Source of the DNA: Mycobacteroides immunogenum
GTDB taxonomy: Bacteria > Actinomycetota > Actinomycetes > Mycobacteriales > Mycobacteriaceae
Length of the DNA stretch: 64,000 bases
NCBI RefSeq assembly: GCF_001605725.1
Contig: NZ_CP011530.1
Coordinates: 4,588,001-4,652,000, forward strand
Direction of reading: 5' to 3'
Below, one piece after another: positions 27,676-36,017 of this stretch (positions are counted from its first letter, which is position 1; every line of letters begins with the position of its first letter). The notes under the pieces are model-generated. The model worked only from the letters and a program-made list of their open reading frames with translations. It made no database searches and was not told where the DNA came from. A program made the position numbers and the translations under genes.

Positions 27676-28736
27676 GGCTCAAAGTTCTGCTGACTCTTGC
27701 GGTGCTCTCGGTTATCTCACTCTTCGGTGCGGTCTACATGGCCTTCGGCGTCCTCGATATCGCTTCCACCAGCAAGACCAATCGCATGACCCTTATGCTG
27801 AACAGTTCGGGCGGGCTGATGTCCACCTCACAAGTAACCCTGCGCGGAATCAAGATAGGCAGGGTCACGAATATTCAGGCCACCGCATCGGGTTTGGCGG
27901 TATCAATAGCACTGGACAGCAGCTACCCCATCCCGGTTGACAGCCAGGTGAGTGTCCAGAATCTGTCGGCAGCCGGCGAGCAGTACGTGGAGTTCAAACC
28001 CACACGTATCGAACCGCCGTATTACAGCGACGGCGCCGTGATTCCCGCGTCGAAGGCCGCCCCCGTCTACACCGTCAGCGACCTGCTCCAGAAGGGCAAT
28101 GCGCTCATGCAGGCCATGAACGCCGACGATCTGGAAACAACACTCAACAATGTGGCCGCCGGATTTGTGGACAACACCAAAACCATCGACGAGTTGGCCA
28201 CCACCGCACGTCTATTCGCCCAAATGGTCAAGGACGACAAGCACTACCTGGCCGAGGTGATCGGCAACATGTCGACCCTGACCAACGGGCTCGGCGACAT
28301 CCACGCGGGCGATATCTTGAAGCAGTCCGCCAAGACCATTCCCAGCAGCATCGACGGACTGGGCAGTCTGGTGAAGGTCATCGAAAAGCTCGAACCGCTG
28401 GTCGAGGCCGGCATGGGTGACGGCAAGCCACTGACCGATCTGGTGGACAAACTGTTCGACTACATCAACGCCTTGTCCGAACCACTCTCGGAATTCACAA
28501 CGGTTCTCGAGCCCATCGTCGCTCCGCTGCGTGACGTCAAGCTGGACGCCGGGCACTGGCTTGACTTCTGGGATTCAACTTTCAACAACCAGGGCGGCCT
28601 ACGGATCCACCTGGGCGTGCCCGAGTGGCCACAGCCCGACACATCCCGGTCCACGCCGGGTAACCAGTCGCCGCAACCGTCGGCCAAAAACGCACCAGCA
28701 CCACAATCGGCAACAGCAGGAAGGCCCGGATCATGA
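27672..28736 (+). CDS. mceF: MceF-type MCE-domain protein
   Basis: 354 residues, ATGA overlap with mceE. Anchor helix KVLLTLAVLSVISLFGAVYMAF, MCE domain with SSGGLMSTSQVTLRGIKIGRVTNI and LSAAGEQYVEF, helical region to about 300, then a Pro/Ser/Gln-rich tail (about 315-354) that is typical of MceF C termini. Sixth and last Mce subunit; ATGA overlap with the Mce-associated gene. Confidence 0.9.
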   Translation: MRLKVLLTLAVLSVISLFGAVYMAFGVLDIASTSKTNRMTLMLNSSGGLMSTSQVTLRGIKIGRVTNIQATASGLAVSIALDSSYPIPVDSQVSVQNLSAAGEQYVEFKPTRIEPPYYSDGAVIPASKAAPVYTVSDLLQKGNALMQAMNADDLETTLNNVAAGFVDNTKTIDELATTARLFAQMVKDDKHYLAEVIGNMSTLTNGLGDIHAGDILKQSAKTIPSSIDGLGSLVKVIEKLEPLVEAGMGDGKPLTDLVDKLFDYINALSEPLSEFTTVLEPIVAPLRDVKLDAGHWLDFWDSTFNNQGGLRIHLGVPEWPQPDTSRSTPGNQSPQPSAKNAPAPQSATAGRPGS

Positions 28737-29551
28737 CCGACATCGACGAGCGCACGCTCACTCTGGATGACGCGGATCCCGAGGAGCTCGCAGATCTGGC
28801 GGAGAAATCAGCCGCCGGATCAGGCGAGACCCCCGCCAAGGATACGAAGGACAAACCCGCGAAGCGGGCCAAAGCCGTTGCCTCCAAATCGGAAACCGAA
28901 ACAGCCACGCTCGACAGCAGGCCAAACATCTGGAAGTGGATCGCAATCGGACTGCTCGCGTTCGGAATCGCGGGCACGGTTTTCGGAGTCTGGCGCTACC
29001 AGAGTCTGTCCGACACGGTGTCCGCCGTGCGCGCGGCGGACACCGAGCGCACCGCAGCCATAGACGCGGCATCCGCCTACGCGATGAAGTCGCTCACTTA
29101 CAGTTACGAAGACCCCGACGGTTTCTTCAAGAACGTCAAAGAAGATGCGGCAGAACCGCTCAAGAACAAGTACAGCGATGCCGAGAAGCTACTCAAGGCC
29201 ATCATGCTGCAGGCACAGGTGACCTCCAAGGGCGAGATCATCGCCGCGGACGCCGTCGCCCAGCAGAACGGTATCTACCAGGTGGTGGTCACCACCAGGC
29301 AGACCACCCGCAATGTGCAGAACCCGGAGCCACGGGCGACCACGTTGGTCCTGCAGATCACCGTCAAGAAGGACGGCAACGGGTGGCAGATCACCGACAT
29401 CGGCCCAAAGAACGCCAGCTCCACCGGCACCATCATGCACCCGGGCGATCAGAAACTGATTCCCGAAGGTCCCCTGGCACCCGCGCAGGGGACCGGCAAG
29501 GCACCTGTCCCCAACCTCCCACCGCTGCCTGTCATTCCCGGTCAGAAGTAG
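28733..29551 (+). CDS. Mce-associated membrane protein (Mas)
   Basis: 272 residues. Acidic then Lys/Ala-rich cytoplasmic N terminus (1-65), one membrane segment (about 68-88, WKWIAIGLLAFGIAGTVFGVW), then an extracytoplasmic domain with the SLTYSYEDPDGFFKNVKEDA motif seen in Mce-associated (Mas) proteins. Mas proteins stabilise Mce transporters. Only one Mas is present, where mce1 has several. It ends with a Pro-rich tail. Confidence 0.85.
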   Translation: MTDIDERTLTLDDADPEELADLAEKSAAGSGETPAKDTKDKPAKRAKAVASKSETETATLDSRPNIWKWIAIGLLAFGIAGTVFGVWRYQSLSDTVSAVRAADTERTAAIDAASAYAMKSLTYSYEDPDGFFKNVKEDAAEPLKNKYSDAEKLLKAIMLQAQVTSKGEIIAADAVAQQNGIYQVVVTTRQTTRNVQNPEPRATTLVLQITVKKDGNGWQITDIGPKNASSTGTIMHPGDQKLIPEGPLAPAQGTGKAPVPNLPPLPVIPGQK

Positions 29552-29554
29552 GTC

Positions 29555-30364
29555 ATGTCTCGCCGTAGATATGGCCGGGGCGCCGGCGTCGCCGCGACGG
29601 CCCTGCTGGTTTCCGCACAGGTGATTCATCCGGCTGCGGTGGCACGGGCGGCACTGCCACCGTGCGCCACCAGAGCCACCATGATTGTCCCGGAAACCCC
29701 GATGGCACACACGGATTGCCGCCTCACCGCAGCGGACGGTACCGGAATCACCTTCGATGTCGTGTACTGGCGCCCGCTGCCCGACAACAACGACGCGCCG
29801 AGCTATCCGCCGCTGTCCGTGCGGGTCACCATCAAGGATGCCGGCGGAAGAACGTTGCAAGAAGCCACCGAACTGCTGGAACCGTCCAGCCCCTCCCCCG
29901 TTGGCCTACTGGATATCGACGGAGATGGCCGCGACGAAATGGTCATTCCCATGTCCACGCGCGTCATGAATGGTGCGGTGAATACCCGTTTTTCGGTGTG
30001 GCGAGCTGAGAAGCAGACCACCCACTTCGAGCGAGTTCAGATGTTCGGCCAGGCCGTCTACCCCAGTGGCGACGGCTACATAGTGGTCAACAGCGGAGCA
30101 TTCTCCAGCCGCGATCTCGACTTCTACCTACCCACGGCGGCGGGTTACACCCACATCGTCACCCTGACGATGACCACCGAAGAGGTCGACCTCAACACCC
30201 GTAAGGTACTCACGGCGAGCTGCATGGTGCACAAACAAGCCGGCCTGGGCGCGATCGACATGGACTGGGAGGATTCCCCGGTCTTCTGCGATTCACCTGC
30301 CGCCAAGGCAATCTGGCCAGATGCTCAGCGGGTGGAGACCAACCGCCGCGTCCAGGGGCGCTAG
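29555..30364 (+). CDS. Secreted protein at end of mce operon
   Basis: 269 residues, 3 nt after the Mas stop. Sec signal peptide of about 32 residues (AVARA before ALPPC). One DxDxDG-type calcium loop is visible, LLDIDGDGRDEM (D120, D122, D124, D127, E128), of the sort found in FG-GAP/VCBS beta-propeller or dockerin-like repeats, here single. Four cysteines could make two disulphides. No family with known function is recognised; the position suggests a helper of the Mce system. Its stop overlaps that of the convergent SRPBCC gene. Confidence 0.72.
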   Translation: MSRRRYGRGAGVAATALLVSAQVIHPAAVARAALPPCATRATMIVPETPMAHTDCRLTAADGTGITFDVVYWRPLPDNNDAPSYPPLSVRVTIKDAGGRTLQEATELLEPSSPSPVGLLDIDGDGRDEMVIPMSTRVMNGAVNTRFSVWRAEKQTTHFERVQMFGQAVYPSGDGYIVVNSGAFSSRDLDFYLPTAAGYTHIVTLTMTTEEVDLNTRKVLTASCMVHKQAGLGAIDMDWEDSPVFCDSPAAKAIWPDAQRVETNRRVQGR

Positions 30365-30909
30365 CGCGCCGCAGCCGTGCGGTTCGGAATATCTAACAGC
30401 TCGATGAGCGACCGCAAGCCAGGCCGTAGACCCCAGGTGAAGACGGTACGCAACAGCGGCTGCAGCCACCGCAGCGGCAGCCACGAAACAAAGCGCGGAG
30501 TTATCGCGACGGTCCAGTCCAGAGTGCAGCCATCGGGAATGCTAGTGAGCACGTAGTCCTCTGCCCAGAGTCGAAGCAGCGGCCAGGTGCCCGCTACTGC
30601 CGAGTAGGTGATGCGGTGTGGTGGCTCATACCGCCAGAATCTTTCGCGCTGGATCCACAGAAACCGCCACGGCGCTGACACCGTGCCCATCTCCCGTTCC
30701 ATGCCGACGTGCCGGCCCGGTTCGTCATAGCGCACACCGCAACCGAACGGCAGCCAGGACCAGGCGTGGTCGCTGTCCAGTGCCGCCCACACCTGGCCTA
30801 TCGGCACCGGAAAGGTGTGCGTAGTGCGCAGCACAATGGCCGCTGATTCGAAGGCGGAATCGTCGGCCAGGGGAACCCGGTATCCGGGTGCGAGCATGGG
30901 CCAGCTCAC
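30361..30909 (-). CDS. SRPBCC (START-like) protein, second copy
   Basis: 182 residues. Homologous to the 9856-10401 protein: TTHTFPVPIGQVWAALDSDHAWSWLPFGCGVRY, the strand CTLDWTVAITPRFVSWLP and a C-terminal hydrophobic helix. It begins 2 nt after the upstream BVMO stop, so the BVMO-SRPBCC order recurs on both sides of the mce operon. Probable lipid- or product-binding partner of the monooxygenases. Last gene of the esterase-SDR-BVMO-BVMO-SRPBCC operon. Confidence 0.8.
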   Translation of the reverse strand: MSWPMLAPGYRVPLADDSAFESAAIVLRTTHTFPVPIGQVWAALDSDHAWSWLPFGCGVRYDEPGRHVGMEREMGTVSAPWRFLWIQRERFWRYEPPHRITYSAVAGTWPLLRLWAEDYVLTSIPDGCTLDWTVAITPRFVSWLPLRWLQPLLRTVFTWGLRPGLRSLIELLDIPNRTAAAR

Positions 30910-30911
30910 TG

Positions 30912-32483
30912 TCAGACCGTAGCCTGCGAATGATGCACCGGTGCGGCCACGTCAGCGCTCGCCGGCCCCCGTTCGTACGCGTAATCCCCGGCCGGAAAGC
31001 TCCTCGCCGCGCGCCGCGCTTGCCAGGTGGTCGTCGGACGCAACAGTGGTACATCGTCATCGGCGTTCTTCCAGTAGGACCGCACGCCACGATTCAGCTC
31101 GGTGAAGTAGTACTTCAAATTTCTGCCGTTGCGCAACATGCTCTGATGGAAACGGTCCAGCGCCTCCTGCCGCACCTCCATGCGGGTGGCCTGGCGTTCG
31201 TCGGCCAGCGAGATGGCACGCACGATGTGCGTGACCGCCGTGTCAGCAAGCCCGTGCCAGCCCCCATTGCCGGTCCATGAGTACGGCCCCACGATGATCC
31301 AGCGATTCGGAAATCCCGTGATCGAAACACTCTCGTATGCCTGCATACCGTGTGTGTTGAAGAAATCGCCCAGGTCACGCCCTTGTGCGCCGGTTACCCG
31401 TCCCCGCTTGTACGACGCGGGCTCAGAGAAGAGATCGAAACCTGTTGCGGTGATCAGGAAATCCGCCTCGTGAACCGTCCCGTCAATGGTTCGCACACCC
31501 TCGGGCACGACCTCGTCGATGGCCGTGGTGACCAGCGAGCAATGTGGCTTGTTGAACACCCGCGGGAAGTCGGAGTTCAGGGTGGGCCGATTACCGAAGG
31601 GCCCAAAGGACGGCAGCAGTACGCGTGCCACGTCCGGGTCCCGCACCACCGCACGTAGGTAGGCCCCGTACAGCGCACGTCCCGCGCGATCGAAGGCCCG
31701 CATCAACGGACGCATGATCGCACCCGGCGTGTGGATCATGAACCACAACCCGGCACTACCGCCCGCCAGCGCACCCCATTCAATCGCCGAGAACAATCCC
31801 GGAATACGCAGAGCCCATTGCGCTATCGCCGGTATCCGGAAATCGGGTTTAGGTATGCAGTACACGGGAGTGCGCTGGAACACGGTAAGTGTCTGGGTGT
31901 CGTCCGCTATCGCACCGCACAATTGGACGCCGGTGGCTCCGGTGCCTATCACGGCCACGCGCTTGCCGCGCACGTCGTGCTCCGGCAGCCACTTCACGGG
32001 CGTCACGCGGGTACCGGAGAAGTTCTCGAGCCCCTTGATACCGGGCTGCTTAGGGTCAAAGAAGGGACCGATCGCCGAAATCACAAACCGCGCAGTGATC
32101 ACCGAGCCATCCGCGAGATTCATTCGCCACCAGTGGTTCTCTTCGTCCCACTCCTCGTTGAGGACATCGACACCGAAACGGAAATGCGGCCGCAGATTGA
32201 ATTCTTCGGCAACCCGCTGATGGTAGGCCTGCACTTCAGATCCTGGAGCAAAGACGCGGGACCACTTTGGGTTACGCGCGAACGGGAATTGATAGATCAC
32301 CGATGGGATGTCGACCGCGATCCCCGGGTACACGTTGTCACGCCATGTCCCGCCTAGGTCGCCGGCCCGATCGACGATGACGAAATCCTTGATTCCCGAC
32401 TGCTGTAGGCGCACTCCGGCGCATAGGCCGCCGATACCCGCGCCAATGACAACGACATGGTGGTCTGGAGTTGACACGGACAT
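30912..32483 (-). CDS. Baeyer-Villiger-type flavin monooxygenase, variant fingerprint
   Basis: 523 residues from the ATG at 32483, which has AAGGAGG upstream; the frame is open further but without a ribosome site. FAD motif GAGIGG at 14-19, [11 protein letters not shown] at 44-54. The fingerprint reads FSGTRVTPVKW at 155-165, with Thr161 where the motif His stands. NADPH motif GTGATG. Follows another BVMO gene in the same operon by about 30 nt. Reaction type is inferred; loss of the His makes a classical Baeyer-Villiger reaction less certain. Confidence 0.87.
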   Translation of the reverse strand: MSVSTPDHHVVVIGAGIGGLCAGVRLQQSGIKDFVIVDRAGDLGGTWRDNVYPGIAVDIPSVIYQFPFARNPKWSRVFAPGSEVQAYHQRVAEEFNLRPHFRFGVDVLNEEWDEENHWWRMNLADGSVITARFVISAIGPFFDPKQPGIKGLENFSGTRVTPVKWLPEHDVRGKRVAVIGTGATGVQLCGAIADDTQTLTVFQRTPVYCIPKPDFRIPAIAQWALRIPGLFSAIEWGALAGGSAGLWFMIHTPGAIMRPLMRAFDRAGRALYGAYLRAVVRDPDVARVLLPSFGPFGNRPTLNSDFPRVFNKPHCSLVTTAIDEVVPEGVRTIDGTVHEADFLITATGFDLFSEPASYKRGRVTGAQGRDLGDFFNTHGMQAYESVSITGFPNRWIIVGPYSWTGNGGWHGLADTAVTHIVRAISLADERQATRMEVRQEALDRFHQSMLRNGRNLKYYFTELNRGVRSYWKNADDDVPLLRPTTTWQARRAARSFPAGDYAYERGPASADVAAPVHHSQATV

Positions 32484-32514
32484 ATGAGCCTCCTTGCTCG
32501 AAGCTGGGATTTTT

Positions 32515-34062
32515 CTAATTCGACTTTTTGGCAACGGATTCCGCCATCGACCTGCCGCCTGTCTTCGATAAGTGTTCAAAGCGGAAGTCGTCTAACGGGA
32601 AATTCTTACTGGCCCGTGTCGACTGATATGCCGTGGTGGGCCGTAGGAAGGAGAAGTCGCCGTGACGGTCGATGTAGTAAGAGTTAGCGTTGACGCAGGC
32701 ACGACCATGCATGAGCGTCGACTCAGCCTTGGGCGCGATGAACTCGAAGAACCTGTTGTTGGCATCCTCCGTCACCGCGAAGGCCGTGGCGCCGCGTGTG
32801 CGCGCCTCGGTGATCACCCGCACCGCGATACGGGTGGCGTTCTCCACCATGACATGCCACGAGCTGCCACTCCAGGCGAACGGACCGAAGACCATGAAGG
32901 TATTGGGCAGCTGGGGCATCGTGACACCCTCATACGCACGGGCACGGTTGTTCTCGTAGTAGTCCGCGAGGTCGAATCCATTGCGTCCCTTCACCGGGCG
33001 GGCCCGATACACCTCGGGGCTCTGCGACATTTCAAACCCTGTCGCCAGAACCAGCACGTCGACATCGCGGCGTACCCCGTCCTTGGTGACAATTCCCGTC
33101 GGGGTGATCTCGGCGATCGGGTCGGTTATCAGATCCACATGCGGTTGGGTGAAGGTCCGATAGTAGATGTTTGAGACGCTGGGACGCTTACATCCGAAGC
33201 CATACTCCGGGGTCAGTCTCTTGCGCAGCTTCCGGTCGCGTACCTGCGTGAAAAGAAAGGCACGGCACGCCCAATTCGGAATGAGTGTTATCGGTGCTAT
33301 CTGCTTGCCGTACACCGTGATCGCCACCAACCCGACCTCTACCGCGGCCGCCGCGACCCCCCGAATCAATGACTGTAGGCCTGGAACGTACTTCAGTGCC
33401 CAGCGGGCGGCGCGCGGTATCGGGAAGTCAGGTTTGGCGAAGACCCAGATAGCGCGGCGCTGGTAGACGTCCAGATGCGATGCCACCCGCGCCATTTGGG
33501 GAATCAGCTGCACCGAGGTGGCACCCGTTCCGATCACGGCGATTCGCTTGCCCGCCAGAGCATAGTCATGATCCCAATTCTGGGTCTGGATAACCTTGCC
33601 GCCGAAAGACTCCAGACCTGGGATATCCGGGATCTTCGGCTCGACGAAGGCCCCGACGGCAGTGATGACGAACCGCGAGGTGATCACACGCCCGTCGGCC
33701 AGGGTGAGATGCCAGAGGTGGTTGTCTTCGTCCCATTCTCGCTTCATGACCTCATGCCCCAACCGCAGGTGGTCATTCAGGCAGTACTGATCCACCAGGC
33801 CCGCGATGTATTGCTGTACCTCGCGGCCCTTCGGGAACGTGCGCGACCAATTGGGATTCTTCGCGAATGAGAACTGGTACACAATCCCGGGAACATCCAC
33901 GGCGACATCGGGATAGTGGTTGTTGTACCAGGTACCGCCGATTCCCGCGGAACGCTCGAGGATGACGAAGTCGGTAAGTCCGGCACGCTTCAGACCTATG
34001 GCAGCGCCGAGCCCGCCGATGCCGGCGCCGATAATCGCGGTTTCGTAATGGGGAGCATTCAT
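32515..34062 (-). CDS. Baeyer-Villiger-type flavin monooxygenase, variant fingerprint
   Basis: 515 residues from the ATG at 34062, an ATGA overlap with the SDR stop. FAD motif GAGIGG at 12-17, GGTWYNNHYPD at 42-52 (Asp replaces the final Gly of YPG), fingerprint FGGKVIQTQNWD at 153-164 with Gln159 in place of His, NADPH motif GTGATS. It is preceded by the esterase and SDR genes in the same operon, the same set of activities as the M. tuberculosis mymA operon (BVMO, LipR esterase, SadH). Confidence 0.87.
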   Translation of the reverse strand: MNAPHYETAIIGAGIGGLGAAIGLKRAGLTDFVILERSAGIGGTWYNNHYPDVAVDVPGIVYQFSFAKNPNWSRTFPKGREVQQYIAGLVDQYCLNDHLRLGHEVMKREWDEDNHLWHLTLADGRVITSRFVITAVGAFVEPKIPDIPGLESFGGKVIQTQNWDHDYALAGKRIAVIGTGATSVQLIPQMARVASHLDVYQRRAIWVFAKPDFPIPRAARWALKYVPGLQSLIRGVAAAAVEVGLVAITVYGKQIAPITLIPNWACRAFLFTQVRDRKLRKRLTPEYGFGCKRPSVSNIYYRTFTQPHVDLITDPIAEITPTGIVTKDGVRRDVDVLVLATGFEMSQSPEVYRARPVKGRNGFDLADYYENNRARAYEGVTMPQLPNTFMVFGPFAWSGSSWHVMVENATRIAVRVITEARTRGATAFAVTEDANNRFFEFIAPKAESTLMHGRACVNANSYYIDRHGDFSFLRPTTAYQSTRASKNFPLDDFRFEHLSKTGGRSMAESVAKKSN

Positions 34063-34916
34063 CGGGCCGCCTCGACCTGCCGCTCGATACGGCCGTCGTA
34101 CTCGCTGCGGGCACGCCGATCCACGGGCCCAACTGTCCTGTCGGCGTTTACGACCCGCCTGGCGAGCAGCCATAGCGACTCCGGGACCAGGTGCTGCAGC
34201 CGAAGTGCCAGGACCGTGCCCCGGGGAGAACCCACCACCGCCGGCCGCCGGCGCAGTGTGCTGACCGCATCGCGTGCCACCCATCCGGGCGGAATGATGC
34301 CCAGCTTCTCCCACCATCGGAAGGGGATGCCATCGACGAGTTGGGTACGAACCGCCGAGGGCATCACGGTCGAGATCGTGACGCCGGTGCCGACAAGCTC
34401 TTCCCGGGCGCTGCGCGCGAAGCCGGTGGCCGCGTGCTTCGAAGCGACATAGCTGGCCAGGCCCGGTGAATGGATCGCACCCGCCGCCGACGTCACATTG
34501 ATGAAATGTCCTCTGCCCCGGTCGATCATCCGTGGCGCCAAAACCTGGTAGGAGATGTAGTGACTCCAGAAATTGACGCGCATGGTCGCCTCGGCTACGC
34601 CACGGGACTCTGCCAGCAGTGGGCCCACCGGCATGATCCCCGCGTTGTTCACCACGATGTCGATGGGCCCGATGGTTTCTTCGACCTCGGAGACCACCCG
34701 CAGATACTCATCGAATTCTGTCACGTCCAGCGCGAAACCTCGTGCACCGGAGCCAACGTCGCATGCCGCCTCAACGGCGGCAGCTCCGTCCAGGTCGGCG
34801 ATGACTACTCGTGCGCCCATACCCGCCAGCCGATGGGCGATAGCCAACCCGATACCGCGCGCACCACCGGTGACCAAGGCGACGGCACCTTCTGTGCGAA
34901 TCTCCGTGAACTTCAT
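34059..34916 (-). CDS. Short-chain dehydrogenase/reductase
   Basis: 285 residues from ATG 34916 (ATGA overlap with the esterase stop). TGGARGIG at about 17-24, NNAG, catalytic YVASK, and a C-terminal extension with WLLARRV before a basic tail. Probably oxidises or reduces an alcohol/ketone pair linked to the BVMO next to it. Second gene of a five-gene operon. Confidence 0.87.
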   Translation of the reverse strand: MKFTEIRTEGAVALVTGGARGIGLAIAHRLAGMGARVVIADLDGAAAVEAACDVGSGARGFALDVTEFDEYLRVVSEVEETIGPIDIVVNNAGIMPVGPLLAESRGVAEATMRVNFWSHYISYQVLAPRMIDRGRGHFINVTSAAGAIHSPGLASYVASKHAATGFARSAREELVGTGVTISTVMPSAVRTQLVDGIPFRWWEKLGIIPPGWVARDAVSTLRRRPAVVGSPRGTVLALRLQHLVPESLWLLARRVVNADRTVGPVDRRARSEYDGRIERQVEAAR

Positions 34917-35914
34917 GCCGCGCGCCGTCCCGCATGCGCGGCGACAAAGGCCGAGATCTCCCCCACGGCGGCCTTCGCGTCGACGAGTACGTCGGCGGCG
35001 ATCTGGAATACGTGCACCTGGTTCCTCCATATCTGCAGTTCTACGGGCACACCGGCCTCGGCCAGCCGCGCGGCAGCGAATTCGGTGTCAGGGCGCAGAA
35101 TCTCGTCGCTACCCACCTGAAAAAGCGTGGGCGGCAGGCACGCCAATGTGGGGACACAACCTTCGACGAAGCTGTCCAACACCTCGAAGCCCGCGGCGGT
35201 CTTCTCCGCGGAGAGCATGAGACGTTCCATGGCGATCAGTGCCGCCGCCGGGAACAACGGATCATTGGATTGCGACGCCAATACCAGCTTGCCTGCCGGA
35301 TCACGTTGCACCAGTGGCGAGATGCACACCAGCGCGGCCGGTGAACCGTACCCGCGGCGCTGCGCGATCAGACTTGTGACCAACGCCAGGAAGCCACCCG
35401 CGGAATCCCCCGCGATGACGATCTCCGAGGGCTGATAACCCATCTCGGTGAGCGCGCGGAACCCGTCCAGCGCATCCTCCACTGCCGCCGAGACAGGATG
35501 CGCCGGGAGCTTGCGGTAGTTGACGGCCAGAGACGTGACCCCGGCTGCGGCGACAATGCGCGAGATCAGCCGGCGATGCGAATTCAGACCCCCGACGACA
35601 AAGGCGCCACCGTGCAGGTAGAGCATCGCGCCGTGCGGCGGGCAGTCACCACGGTGCATGAGTTCGGCGTCGCAGTTGGCCAGCCGGACCCGGGTGCGGC
35701 GCACTCCCCGCACGGGCCGCAGCACGACGGCCGCCAGGTCCACGACCCGGTACGGCCAGGGCAAATGGGGGAACCGCGCCCACAGCGCGATCACGGGATA
35801 TCCGACGGCGCGAATCGCCACCCGCCCCAAGCGCAGCAGAACAGTCAGCGAACCTCGCTCAGAGCGCACAGGCTCCACGCGCTCCTGATGCAGCGGCACG
35901 ACATTGGCCGTCAT
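34913..35914 (-). CDS. HSL-family esterase/lipase (LipH/LipR-like)
   Basis: 333 residues from ATG 35914, with GAGGAG upstream. Oxyanion motif YLHGGAF, nucleophile elbow GDSAGG, then the Asp (SDEILRPD) and His (QVHVFQ) of the triad: a complete hormone-sensitive-lipase-type active site. A hydrophobic N-terminal stretch (VAIRAVGYPVIALWARF) may associate with membrane. It could hydrolyse esters made by the BVMOs. First gene of the operon; the promoter element at 35951-35989 lies 37 nt upstream. Confidence 0.87.
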   Translation of the reverse strand: MTANVVPLHQERVEPVRSERGSLTVLLRLGRVAIRAVGYPVIALWARFPHLPWPYRVVDLAAVVLRPVRGVRRTRVRLANCDAELMHRGDCPPHGAMLYLHGGAFVVGGLNSHRRLISRIVAAAGVTSLAVNYRKLPAHPVSAAVEDALDGFRALTEMGYQPSEIVIAGDSAGGFLALVTSLIAQRRGYGSPAALVCISPLVQRDPAGKLVLASQSNDPLFPAAALIAMERLMLSAEKTAAGFEVLDSFVEGCVPTLACLPPTLFQVGSDEILRPDTEFAAARLAEAGVPVELQIWRNQVHVFQIAADVLVDAKAAVGEISAFVAAHAGRRAA

Positions 35915-35950
35915 CGGGGCTCCTCGGTGATCTCTTGAACGCGAACAGGT

Positions 35951-35989
35951 CTTTAACAGACTGACATGCCATTCATAAAAATACAAGAC
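35951..35989 (-). promoter_or_regulatory. Shared promoter element, copy B
   Basis: Second copy of the 39-nt element at 12058-12096, with the identical 18-nt core AGACTGACATGCCATTCA at 35958-35975. It sits 37-75 nt upstream of the esterase start, which is a promoter or operator position. No other copy was noticed upstream of the remaining BVMO operons. Confidence 0.65.
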
Positions 35990-36017
35990 GGCATCTCCAC
36001 GTACGCCAGGATGGCTG

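Noticed and set aside
12058..35989. Insertion sequence ends or transposon termini at the two copies of the 39-nt element
   Set aside because: The copies are in direct and not inverted orientation, no transposase lies between, and both sit at promoter positions.
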